DNA of 12,464 bases from Gammaproteobacteria bacterium (GCA_029880755.1 JAOUNW010000056.1:1-12464), one strand, 5' to 3'. Shown: positions 1-7,319, counted from the first letter of the stretch. The notes: generated by a model not told the origin, from the letters alone. Numbers and translations are program-made.

Positions 1-1
1 C

Positions 2-1642
2 GGCATTAACATGAATGTTGATCGCTGTAATGATTGCCGGCGTTGTGAGCAGGTGTGTGATATGGGTATTCCGGTCTGGGAACAGGGTAAGCTTAACGGC
101 CGCGTCACGGCCATTGAAGACTGTATGGGATGCGCACGTTGTGTTGTGTCTTGCCCAACGGATGCCCTGGAAATTCACGATGTGCGCAATTTGTTTCGTC
201 CCGATCTGAAACAAAATGCCAGTCATCTCCTGAGGAGGCAGCCTAATGAATCGGTATCGAGACAGGTAGCCATAAACCGACGCGCAGAAATTCGGAAGCA
301 GGACTGGGGAGAGATCAAGATAATGCCGACGTTATCTCAGATACAGGCTCAGGCAAAACGTTGTCTTGATTGCGGTGTTCCCGGTTGCATGAATGCCTGC
401 CCCTTGTCCAATCGTATCCCAGAGTGGTTGGAGGCTGCTGCGAAAGGCGAGATTAAAGAGGCAGCAGAGATCGCTCATGCAACCAGTAACTTGCCGGAAG
501 TATGTGGACGGCTCTGTCCTCAACAACGTTTGTGCGAAGGATCGTGCACCAAGGCCAGGGAACCGGGTGGTGCCGTTACAATTGGCGAGATTGAACAGTA
601 TATTGTGGACGAGGCCTTTTTGCAGGGGTGGTGTCCGAGGCCACCGGTTCGACGTAATGGTAAAAAAATAGCCGTCATTGGTGCCGGCCCAGCTGGCCTG
701 GCGTGTGCCGACGAACTAAATAAGGCTGGTTGCCAGGTTACTGTTTATGACAAGCAGCCCATAGTAGGAGGGTTGATGGCTAGCGGTGTTCCGCCTTTTA
801 AACTCGATAAGGGAATATTGGTGTATCGGCAGAGCCTGTTGGCACAGCATGGCATAGATTTTTGTCTAGGTGAGGAAATCAACAGACAGGGGCTGGCTGA
901 TATTCTGGATGCCTATGATGCTGTGTTTCTCGGTACCGGCGCGCAGGTGTCACGGGAGCCTGTTTTTACCGGAAAGCACTTGTCAGGCTATATGACAGCT
1001 CTGGATTATCTTTCGCGGGTTAACCAGGAGTTTGGTGGTACGGAGCTGGCTGGCAAAAGTGTGCTCGTGCTTGGTGGTGGCGACAGCGCCATGGATTGCG
1101 CTCGGGCGGCGATGCGTCAGGGTGCGAAAAATGTCACAGTAGCATGTCGTAATACATTATCGGACATGCGTGCGTCGGAAAAAGAGAGACAGGCGGCATC
1201 GGAGGAAGGTGTGGATTTTATATTTCAAGTAACACCTGAAGAGATGTTGGGCGAAGAGAGCGTATGCGGTGTTCAGTTTAAAACGAGTCTCGATGTTTCT
1301 AAAACCATTGAGTGTGATGTCGTCATTAGTGCGATTGGTCAGATTGCAGAGCCAATTCAATGGTTGTCCGGTCTGGGAGTAGTAACCGATAGCAACTGGT
1401 TCATACTTACTGATGAGCAAGGATGCACTTCGAATAAGAAAATATTTGCCGGTGGTGATAATACCCATGGCCCTGATCTTGTAGTGACTGCCATAGCAGC
1501 TGGGCGTCGAGCGGCCTATGGAATTGTGAAAAGCTTTAGTACGACTCATCATTTTCTGACTATGGCTACGTCTCTTCTTCCTTTATCCAATAAACATACA
1601 TACCAGCAAGTTGAAGAAGACGTAAAGAGGAGTGCTCAATGA
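2..1642 (+). CDS. Ferredoxin-GltD-like FAD/NAD(P)H oxidoreductase (5' end probably outside window)
   Basis: Probable cytoplasmic iron-sulfur flavoprotein moving electrons between NAD(P)H and a low-potential partner. Residues are numbered from the first in-frame ATG at base 11. The N-terminus carries two [4Fe-4S] motifs of bacterial ferredoxin type: C6/C9/C12/C16 and C38/C41/C44/C48-P. From about residue 90 it matches the small subunit of glutamate synthase (GltD family): FeS cysteines C118/C121/C126/C130 and C165/C169/C175/C179, an FAD-binding GAGPAG at 224-229, an NAD(P)H-binding GGGDSAMD at 355-362, and a C-terminal GGD flavin motif at 481-483. There is no GltB, so a glutamate synthase role is unlikely; the family also includes DsrL- and NfnB-type oxidoreductases. 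The frame is open to base 2 and no Shine-Dalgarno sequence precedes base 11, so the protein probably begins upstream, perhaps with a NapH-like membrane part (inference). The stop overlaps the next start (ATGA). Confidence 0.9.
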   Translation, partial: GINMNVDRCNDCRRCEQVCDMGIPVWEQGKLNGRVTAIEDCMGCARCVVSCPTDALEIHDVRNLFRPDLKQNASHLLRRQPNESVSRQVAINRRAEIRKQDWGEIKIMPTLSQIQAQAKRCLDCGVPGCMNACPLSNRIPEWLEAAAKGEIKEAAEIAHATSNLPEVCGRLCPQQRLCEGSCTKAREPGGAVTIGEIEQYIVDEAFLQGWCPRPPVRRNGKKIAVIGAGPAGLACADELNKAGCQVTVYDKQPIVGGLMASGVPPFKLDKGILVYRQSLLAQHGIDFCLGEEINRQGLADILDAYDAVFLGTGAQVSREPVFTGKHLSGYMTALDYLSRVNQEFGGTELAGKSVLVLGGGDSAMDCARAAMRQGAKNVTVACRNTLSDMRASEKERQAASEEGVDFIFQVTPEEMLGEESVCGVQFKTSLDVSKTIECDVVISAIGQIAEPIQWLSGLGVVTDSNWFILTDEQGCTSNKKIFAGGDNTHGPDLVVTAIAAGRRAAYGIVKSFSTTHHFLTMATSLLPLSNKHTYQQVEEDVKRSAQ

Positions 1643-1869
1643 AAAAACTGTTTAGCCTTTTTGGCCTTTTTGGCCTTTTTGCGTTGCATAGCTTTGCTTG
1701 GGCGCACCACACAAAGGATCATATGGTGTTGGTACAAAATACCGATGAGATAGTCGCTGCAACCAAGGAAGGTGCCAATGGCGCCTGGGTTATATTGGTA
1801 TGGGTGGTGGTGTTGATCCTTATAGTGTCGGGTTTCGTGCGTTGGTGGCAGGGCCGAAATAAGTCGTGA
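1639..1869 (+). CDS. Small exported single-helix membrane protein, His-rich N-terminus, unknown function
   Basis: I do not recognise a family. The 76 residues contain a clear signal peptide (MKK, then a Leu/Phe-rich core, likely cleavage after AWA at about residue 22). A short region beginning HHTKDH follows, then a strongly hydrophobic helix at roughly residues 48-69, then a basic tail (RWWQGRNKS). Predicted topology is N-terminus in the periplasm and tail in the cytoplasm. The start overlaps the upstream stop as ATGA, and AGAGGAG at 1626-1632 is a good ribosome-binding site, so translation is coupled to the flavoprotein. Its place between a cytoplasmic flavoprotein and a membrane-anchored multiheme cytochrome suggests a small accessory or docking subunit; the histidines could bind metal or heme. 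Both suggestions are inference. The signal peptide is encoded by a perfect 9-bp triplicate repeat. Confidence 0.85.
   Translation: MKKLFSLFGLFGLFALHSFAWAHHTKDHMVLVQNTDEIVAATKEGANGAWVILVWVVVLILIVSGFVRWWQGRNKS
1655..1681 (+). repeat. Three perfect 9-bp tandem repeats inside a signal-peptide coding region
   Basis: The unit GCCTTTTTG occurs three times without mismatch. It encodes the repeated Leu-Phe-Gly of the signal peptide core (residues 7-15). Because the unit is a multiple of three, copy-number change would lengthen or shorten the hydrophobic core by three residues without breaking the frame. Confidence 0.9.
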
Positions 1870-1877
1870 GTTAGAGT

Positions 1878-3254
1878 GTGGCTCGTTCCGGCAAAGGAAA
1901 TCATGTTCAATATGTCTGGATTCCTGTAATCGCAGCCCTGCTGGCAGTGCCGTTGGGATTCATGTATGTGAGCTGGAATAAAGCAGGCGAAGGCGCTGGA
2001 TTATATTCCCGTCAGTGGCAACCGGATGCCGTATTCTCCTATTGGAATCCTGGCGAGTTTTATCGATCTGTCGATACCGTGCAGGGAGTGTTTTCAGGGG
2101 AACAGTGTGTGCAGTGCCATGCCGCAGTTACGCCAGGAATCGTTAAGGATTGGCGCCTGAGTCGTCATTCGACGGCAGCACCTGGTAAAAAGCCCGTGTA
2201 CTGTCTCAGTTGTCATGGAGACGATCACCAGGATCTGCATATGCCCACACCCGATGTGTGCGCTGGTTGTCATGCTATTCAGCATAGTCAGTTTGTCGAT
2301 GAAAAGCGTTATGGTTTTCCCAGTCATGCATTGGCTATGGAACGAGCCGTGGATGCCAGACATTTTGTTGATAAACCCAAGCCAGAAGTTACGTCATGCC
2401 TGCAGTGTCATTCAGTGGCGACAAAATGTGATTCCTGTCACACACGCCATCGCTTTAGTGCTGCTGAAGCCCGTAGGTCTGAGGCCTGTATTACTTGTCA
2501 TAGTGGTCCGCCGCATCCCGACGATGAAACATTTTTTGCTTCGGCCCACGGTAAGATTTACCGCCAGGAAGGGGAGAACTGGGATTGGTCGAAGCCCCTG
2601 AGAAAGGGTAATTACAAGTCGCCTACATGCGCATACTGCCATATGGCAGAGGGTAAACATCAGGTCGCAGACAAGAGTATCTGGAAGTTTGGTATTCTCG
2701 AAATAAATCCTGACACCTCGGCAAATGAAGTGCGTCGCAGGGCCTGGATAAAAGTGTGCAGTGATTGTCACGAAGCCGGTTGGTCCAGGGACAGGCTTGA
2801 GGAACTGGATACAGAACGCAAGCGAGCATGGCGAAAGTTGTACGAAGCCGAAGACCTGATAAAAGATCTGCGGAGTGAGGAATTATTATACCCGGCAGCG
2901 GGCGAACGCCCATTGTATCCGGTAGATGTTATAGAAAAGTTGTGGCCCCGTGAACGTATTGGTTTTTACGAGGGACAGGCATCCGCTTTTTATAATGTTT
3001 CTCCGATTGAGAGAGATTACTTTGATATGTGGTATTTCGACAATCTTGGCGCCTATAAGGGGGCGGCTCACGGCGCCCCCAATTTTGTAACTGCCCAGCA
3101 TCAGAAAATGGACCAGGCGCTAAAGTCCATTAAGCAACAGGCGAAGGCTCTGCGTACAGCGGGCGAACAGGAGCGGCTGTATAAAGAGCGTGTCGATCCA
3201 TCTGCGTTATGGAAACAGGGTGAGTACACTGAATATAATAAGGAGCATAATTAA
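1878..3254 (+). CDS. HAO-like octaheme c-type cytochrome, N-terminally membrane-anchored
   Basis: Periplasmic multiheme cytochrome of the hydroxylamine oxidoreductase-like octaheme family. Eight CXXCH motifs start at C77, C109, C128, C174, C184, C204, C251 and C294. Family hallmarks are CDSCHTRHRFS at 184-194 (heme 5), the SAHG distal-His motif at 222-225, SPTCAYCHM at 248-256 (heme 7), and a helical C-terminal domain with YFDMW and AYKGAAHG at about 381-399. In HAO the fourth heme is catalytic. Residues 10-33 form one hydrophobic helix without an evident cleavage site, so the protein is probably tethered to the outer face of the inner membrane. Family members oxidise hydroxylamine or hydrazine, or run reductively on nitrite/NO/hydroxylamine. 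The C-terminal region lacks the FTYTEGW-like stretch that I recall carrying the cross-linking Tyr, which favours a reductive type (inference). The start is GTG at 1878; an in-frame GTG at 1866, overlapping the upstream TGA, is an alternative. Confidence 0.88.
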   Translation: MARSGKGNHVQYVWIPVIAALLAVPLGFMYVSWNKAGEGAGLYSRQWQPDAVFSYWNPGEFYRSVDTVQGVFSGEQCVQCHAAVTPGIVKDWRLSRHSTAAPGKKPVYCLSCHGDDHQDLHMPTPDVCAGCHAIQHSQFVDEKRYGFPSHALAMERAVDARHFVDKPKPEVTSCLQCHSVATKCDSCHTRHRFSAAEARRSEACITCHSGPPHPDDETFFASAHGKIYRQEGENWDWSKPLRKGNYKSPTCAYCHMAEGKHQVADKSIWKFGILEINPDTSANEVRRRAWIKVCSDCHEAGWSRDRLEELDTERKRAWRKLYEAEDLIKDLRSEELLYPAAGERPLYPVDVIEKLWPRERIGFYEGQASAFYNVSPIERDYFDMWYFDNLGAYKGAAHGAPNFVTAQHQKMDQALKSIKQQAKALRTAGEQERLYKERVDPSALWKQGEYTEYNKEHN

Positions 3255-3256
3255 TC

Positions 3257-4111
3257 ATGGTTACCCGGTTGTTGTTATGGTGCGCCATGACGTTATATGT
3301 CAATGCTTCAATCCAGGCTGGTGAAGGCCCGGAACCAGCGACATCCGGTAAATTGTCCAATGCCAGTTGTATCGACTGCCATTCAAAGACAGATCCCAGC
3401 GTGGTGTCTGACTGGGAGGCCAGTGCTCACTCGGACAGCACGGCCGGAAAGGTCGGTCCCCGCGCAAATTGTGTTGACTGTCATGGGAACGTCCATGCAG
3501 GAGTCGCCGAATTGGCCAGAAAGGATTCCCGTTGTATAACATGCCATGGAGGCAGCGATGCCCCTGTTAATCGTAGTTACTTTACCTCCAAGCACGGAAT
3601 TATTTTTTGGCTGGAAAAGAATGACTGGGATTGGTCACAGCCGCTGAGTCAGGCCAACTATCGCTCACCAGGCTGTTCTTATTGTCATATGCATCAAGGC
3701 AAGCACAATGTGGGCAAAGCTATCATTACACAAGCATCAATAACAGAGGATAAGACCCGCGTTATCGAATCAATGCAGCCGGTTTGTCAGGACTGTCACT
3801 CACCGCGATATATTTCTCGGCTATCAGAAAATGGCGAGCGTATGCTGGAGATTGGCCGCATGAAATGGCGTGAAGCTACGAACGTTATTGATAGAGTTCG
3901 GACAGAGATACCAGAGGCCGATTTTCAGGTTATCGAACAACTATCTGTTACCATGAAAACACATCTCACCAATCTCAGGCTTGGTATCGCTCATCAGTCG
4001 CCGGACTATCAATGGTGGCATGGGCAACCGGCGCTGGACGGTGACCTGTTGCGAATAAAGGGTGAGGTGAGTCGACTGCGTCGTGAGCGATTAATCAGGG
4101 CTGGAGAGTGA
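3257..4111 (+). CDS. Pentaheme c-type cytochrome, shortened paralogue of the adjacent HAO-like octaheme protein
   Basis: A secreted five-heme cytochrome: signal peptide at residues 1-21 (cleavage probably after SIQA) and CXXCH motifs starting at C38, C72, C93, C140 and C177. It aligns by eye with the preceding octaheme protein: VSDWEASAHS matches VKDWRLSRHS after heme 1, SKHG at 111-114 matches SAHG, NDWDWSQPL matches ENWDWSKPL, CSYCHMHQGKH matches CAYCHMAEGKH (heme 7), and the last heme precedes a helical tail with AHQSPDYQWWHG at 245-256. That tail motif is common in HAO-like octaheme proteins. The segment with octaheme hemes 3-5, including the position of the catalytic heme, is absent. A role as electron-transfer partner of the octaheme enzyme is therefore more likely than independent HAO-type catalysis (inference). 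AAGGAG at 3240-3245 precedes the ATG by 11 bases; the gap to the upstream stop is 2 bases. Confidence 0.88.
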   Translation: MVTRLLLWCAMTLYVNASIQAGEGPEPATSGKLSNASCIDCHSKTDPSVVSDWEASAHSDSTAGKVGPRANCVDCHGNVHAGVAELARKDSRCITCHGGSDAPVNRSYFTSKHGIIFWLEKNDWDWSQPLSQANYRSPGCSYCHMHQGKHNVGKAIITQASITEDKTRVIESMQPVCQDCHSPRYISRLSENGERMLEIGRMKWREATNVIDRVRTEIPEADFQVIEQLSVTMKTHLTNLRLGIAHQSPDYQWWHGQPALDGDLLRIKGEVSRLRRERLIRAGE

Positions 4112-4129
4112 ATTGTTGGGGATATGTGA

Positions 4130-5098
4130 ATGAAAACGAAGTCAGTGATACGGCTGGTATTGGGTGCATTATTAGTGGCTGCAATTGGCCTGACAATCTT
4201 GTATCGGCAGCACCTGGATGCAGCCGCTTTGGAGGACTGGGTACGGGGAGCAGGTGTCGCTGGACCAATTGTGTTCATGGTTGTTTATGCAGTAGCCACT
4301 GTGTTATTTCTGCCTGGTTCAGTTTTGACGTTGGTGGGTGGCGCGCTGTTTGGTCCCGTATGGGGAACATTTTATAACCTGACTGGCGCTACCCTGGGCG
4401 CAACGCTGGCATTTCTGGTGGCGCGCTACTTGGCGTCGGGGTGGGTAGAACAGAGAACCGGCGGTATTTTCAAAAAAATCAAGGAAGGTGTGGAGGCGGA
4501 GGGCTGGCGTTTTGTGGCGCTGGTTAGGTTGGTGCCGCTGTTTCCCTTCAATTTACTGAACTATGCCCTGGGCCTAACACGCATAAAACTATTGCACTAT
4601 ATCATTGCATCTTATGTTTGCATGCTCCCCGGTGCCTTGGCTTATACCTATCTGGGTTATGCAGGTCGAGAGGCGATTTCAGGAGGGGAGGGGTTGATAC
4701 AAAAGGGTTTATTGGCCTTGGCATTATTGGGTTTAGTGGCTTTTTTGCCACGATTAATTGGGCGCCTCCGTCAGCCACCAATGCTGGAAATCGATATGCT
4801 TAAACGATTTCTGGATAACAAGGAGGGTGTGCTTGTGCTTGATGTGAGAACTACCGGTGACTATATGGGAGAACAAGGGCACATAGAGGGATCTCTCAAT
4901 ATACCGGTGGAGGATTTACCGCGGCGCATTGCTGAACTGGAGCGGTATGGCGATAGCGATATCGCTATTGTTTGCCGAACCGATAAACGCTCAACCAAGG
5001 CTGCAAGATTATTGGCCCGCAAGGGGTTTGGCCGTGTTAACGTTGTGCGAGGGGGCATGACAGCATGGAATCTGAATGGCTGGCCCGTAGAGCGCTAA
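4130..5098 (+). CDS. TVP38/TMEM64 (VTT-domain) membrane protein fused to a C-terminal rhodanese domain
   Basis: Inner-membrane protein of 322 residues in two parts. Residues 1 to about 215 hold an N-terminal helix and the VTT/SNARE-associated fold: the LPGSVLTLVGGALFG segment near 62-76 and the RLVPLFPFNLLNYALG motif near 132-147, with several hydrophobic helices. Residues about 220-322 form a rhodanese domain: VLDVRTTGDYMGEQGHI, then the active-site loop CRTDKRS with the catalytic cysteine at C282, and the RGGMTAWNLNGWP ending typical of single-domain rhodaneses. The catalytic Cys suggests a working sulfurtransferase or persulfide carrier, probably on the cytoplasmic side. VTT proteins are associated with lipid or small-molecule transport; no substrate can be read here. 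GGGG at 4118-4121 is the ribosome-binding site, 8 bases before the ATG. The 18-base gap places it as last gene of the cytochrome operon. Confidence 0.92.
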   Translation: MKTKSVIRLVLGALLVAAIGLTILYRQHLDAAALEDWVRGAGVAGPIVFMVVYAVATVLFLPGSVLTLVGGALFGPVWGTFYNLTGATLGATLAFLVARYLASGWVEQRTGGIFKKIKEGVEAEGWRFVALVRLVPLFPFNLLNYALGLTRIKLLHYIIASYVCMLPGALAYTYLGYAGREAISGGEGLIQKGLLALALLGLVAFLPRLIGRLRQPPMLEIDMLKRFLDNKEGVLVLDVRTTGDYMGEQGHIEGSLNIPVEDLPRRIAELERYGDSDIAIVCRTDKRSTKAARLLARKGFGRVNVVRGGMTAWNLNGWPVER

Positions 5099-5112
5099 TT
5101 CCGATCGCAGGC

Positions 5113-5137
5113 AATAAAAAATCCGCTCTTGGGCGGA
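5113..5137 (-). terminator. Rho-independent terminator of the dynamin-like gene
   Basis: On the minus strand a TCCGC/GCGGA stem (5133-5137 with 5122-5126) with a six-base loop is followed directly by six T (5116-5121 complement). It lies about 30 bases past the stop of the dynamin-like gene. No T-tract lies on the + strand side, so it should act for the minus strand only. Confidence 0.75.
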
Positions 5138-5167
5138 CACGAGGTATATGTTGCAGATGCGGGGATA

Positions 5168-7132
5168 CTATTTTGCCTTGGCGGATTTTTCCATATCCTC
5201 TTCTGCATCCATAATCATGATGACCTGATTGGCGCGTTCCTCCATTGCCGTTTCCTGCTCCCGAATGCCATCGCGAATATGCTCGAGTTCCTGTTGCCGA
5301 TCTTCCAGCGTGTCGCTGGCCTGGTGGATGCGTTTTATACTTTCAAGGCGACGGCGTAATTGAATCTGATGTTCCCGAACCTGGCCTTCCATGGGAGACA
5401 TAATGGTTTTTAGCCAGGTATCGGCATCACGATTTGCCATTTTGAATATGGCTCTGACTTTGGCTACCGAGGAATCAAAAAATTGATCGGTAAGCGTCTT
5501 TTGTTCTTTGACGAAGATAGTCAGGCTTTTGATGAATTGCTCATGTTTTGTTTCCAGACGCTTAATTTCTCTCAGATAGCGCATGACAGAAAATGAACCT
5601 GGTTTTATGTTGGTGAGCCCATGCTCTTCCTGAAACTTTTTATATACACTCTCCATTAGATCCTGGATTTCCTGTGCCTGTTTCGCTACTTGCTCCATAG
5701 TTTGTGTGGCATGCTTAAAGAAATTCTCCATGGAATTCTTTATGCCCACTGTGGTCATGCTAATGCGCATATCCTTGCGGGTTTCAGCAATAAGCTTATC
5801 GAGAGTTTTTAGGTTAAGATGCCCATACAGCACATTGGTTTGTTGCGAAAATATGCTCCGGGTCGCCTGAAACTGTTGCATACTTTTTTCAAATACATCC
5901 TTGTCATCTTTGACTTTTTTCATCATATGCTCAATGACATCCATGTTTTTACCGCTTAAGCCGCTTAATTCGTCAATATGTTCCTGGACACCTCTTAGGC
6001 GTTGGGATATGAGGGCGCGTATGCTCTTGATAATATTTTCCAGGTCACCTTTAACGTTATCCCGAACAATAGCTCGTTTATCCGGTATCAGTTCTTTGCC
6101 CAGAGCCTGTTCCAGTTCAAGAATGCGACTCCGCTCCAGTACTTTCTGATCCTTCTTGATTTTTCCATACAAGCCCTTCTGGGCAGAAACTGGGTAAACG
6201 TTATGATCTGGTAAAGATAACGTTTTCGCAGTGTTGGTAATCTGTCGCGCGATTTCTTTTTGTACTTCGTCCCAGTCGCGCAGCTCATCCCACAAGCCGT
6301 CAATTTTGTTTAATACCACCAGCCGGCCTTTTTGCGAGCCTTTGCCGTTACTGATATGGTCGTGCCAGACTTCGATATCGGATTTTGTTACCCCGGCATC
6401 CGCCGCCAGAATAAACAATACGGCATGAGCGCTGGGCAGCATGGTAAGTGTCAGCTCCGGTTCTGTACCCAGGGCATTCAGACCGGGCGTGTCCAGAATA
6501 ACCAGGCCTTGCTCCAGCAACGGATGGGGATAGTTAATTATGGCATGTCGCCATAACGGAATTTCTACTTCACCTGAATCATTGATTCGCATGCCTTGAT
6601 CAGATTCTTCTTCTGCCACATGCAGTCCCAGGTCCTGGGCTTCCTGCTGGGATACTTCCTTGATAGCGGCTATCTGGCGCAGTGCCTCAACCATCTTGTC
6701 CGGGTTCTTGGTATCCAGTGGAACGGTTTTCCATTCGTCAGGAAAATTGCGATATTCGGAAATAGTGGTGCCACTACGACGTGTTTCGATAGGCAGCAGT
6801 TTTAAACAGGGTGCTGTGCCGGTTTCATATTGCAGTTCAGTGGGGCACATGGTCGTTCGGCCGGCAGCGGAAGGCAGGATTCTCTGGCCAAAGTTGGCAA
6901 AGAAGATTGCATTGATCAGTTCAGACTTTCCGCGTGAGAATTCGGCCACAAAGGCGACATACAATTTGTCATCCCTTAAGGTGGACATGACCTGATCCAG
7001 GCGCTGATCATTGCGGGCATCGCCCAGATCCTGGTCTTTTAACCAGTCACGCAGGTTTCCGACAGCATCATGGAGTTGTTGTCGCCACTCGCTGTAGACT
7101 TCCAGGTGCCTTTCTATGCCATCGCCGCTCAT
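5168..7132 (-). CDS. Dynamin-family GTPase
   Basis: Large cytoplasmic GTPase of 654 residues. The G-domain motifs are in order: P-loop AEFSRGKS at 63-70, switch-I threonines at 93-94 within GRTTMCPTE, DTPG at 214-217, and NKID at 275-278. The remainder is mostly helical with heptad-like coiled-coil stretches, notably about 400-480 and the last 80 residues, as expected for a dynamin stalk. No transmembrane paddle is obvious. Bacterial dynamin-like proteins bind and remodel membranes or protect envelope integrity; this one could also be a soluble regulator. The usual first Gly of the P-loop is Ala63. The ATG at 7132 has no Shine-Dalgarno sequence in the AT-rich bases before it, yet the N-terminus is the natural one for the fold; the next in-frame Met is residue 49. 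It follows mutM by a 187-base gap and ends at a terminator. Confidence 0.93.
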   Translation of the reverse strand: MSGDGIERHLEVYSEWRQQLHDAVGNLRDWLKDQDLGDARNDQRLDQVMSTLRDDKLYVAFVAEFSRGKSELINAIFFANFGQRILPSAAGRTTMCPTELQYETGTAPCLKLLPIETRRSGTTISEYRNFPDEWKTVPLDTKNPDKMVEALRQIAAIKEVSQQEAQDLGLHVAEEESDQGMRINDSGEVEIPLWRHAIINYPHPLLEQGLVILDTPGLNALGTEPELTLTMLPSAHAVLFILAADAGVTKSDIEVWHDHISNGKGSQKGRLVVLNKIDGLWDELRDWDEVQKEIARQITNTAKTLSLPDHNVYPVSAQKGLYGKIKKDQKVLERSRILELEQALGKELIPDKRAIVRDNVKGDLENIIKSIRALISQRLRGVQEHIDELSGLSGKNMDVIEHMMKKVKDDKDVFEKSMQQFQATRSIFSQQTNVLYGHLNLKTLDKLIAETRKDMRISMTTVGIKNSMENFFKHATQTMEQVAKQAQEIQDLMESVYKKFQEEHGLTNIKPGSFSVMRYLREIKRLETKHEQFIKSLTIFVKEQKTLTDQFFDSSVAKVRAIFKMANRDADTWLKTIMSPMEGQVREHQIQLRRRLESIKRIHQASDTLEDRQQELEHIRDGIREQETAMEERANQVIMIMDAEEDMEKSAKAK

Positions 7133-7139
7133 TTTATTA

Positions 7140-7167
7140 ATTCTAAAATCTTATTTTTGATACTCAA
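7140..7167 (-). promoter_or_regulatory. Candidate sigma70 promoter directly before the dynamin-like gene
   Basis: On the minus strand TTGAGT (7162-7167, 4 of 6 to consensus) and TAGAAT (7140-7145, 5 of 6) are 16 bases apart. Transcription would begin within a base or two of the ATG, giving a nearly leaderless message; this agrees with the missing ribosome-binding site. The region is AT-rich, so chance matches are easy. Confidence 0.35.
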
Positions 7168-7319
7168 GTATTCCGGTAACCGTTAGATAGCCGGTGTCCG
7201 GGTTAGGATGGTCGGTAAATGTATCACGAATTTTTCTAATCCTGCGAAGGGTTGCGGTAATATTAATATTTGTATACAGCCAGTTATATCTGGTTATTAG
7301 ATTATGGATTAAGTCTAGA

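Noticed and set aside
246..269. Seven-codon ORF MNRYRDR after a strong ribosome-binding site, as a leader peptide
   Set aside because: It lies inside a long continuous coding frame with clear domains on both sides; kept only as a possible fusion scar.
3059..3080. GC-rich hairpin (GGGGGCG/CGCCCCC) followed by AATTTT inside the octaheme gene, terminator-like
   Set aside because: It encodes the conserved KGAAHGAP stretch, the T-run is short and interrupted, and it lies well inside the coding region.
3257..4111. NrfA-type pentaheme nitrite reductase
   Set aside because: No CXXCK active-site heme motif is present, and the sequence matches HAO-family segments around hemes 1, 2, 6, 7 and 8.
7278..7295. 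AGCCAG-TTATAT-CTGGTT hairpin downstream of mutM as a terminator
   Set aside because: Only four strong pairs plus a wobble, AT loop, and no T-tract on either side.
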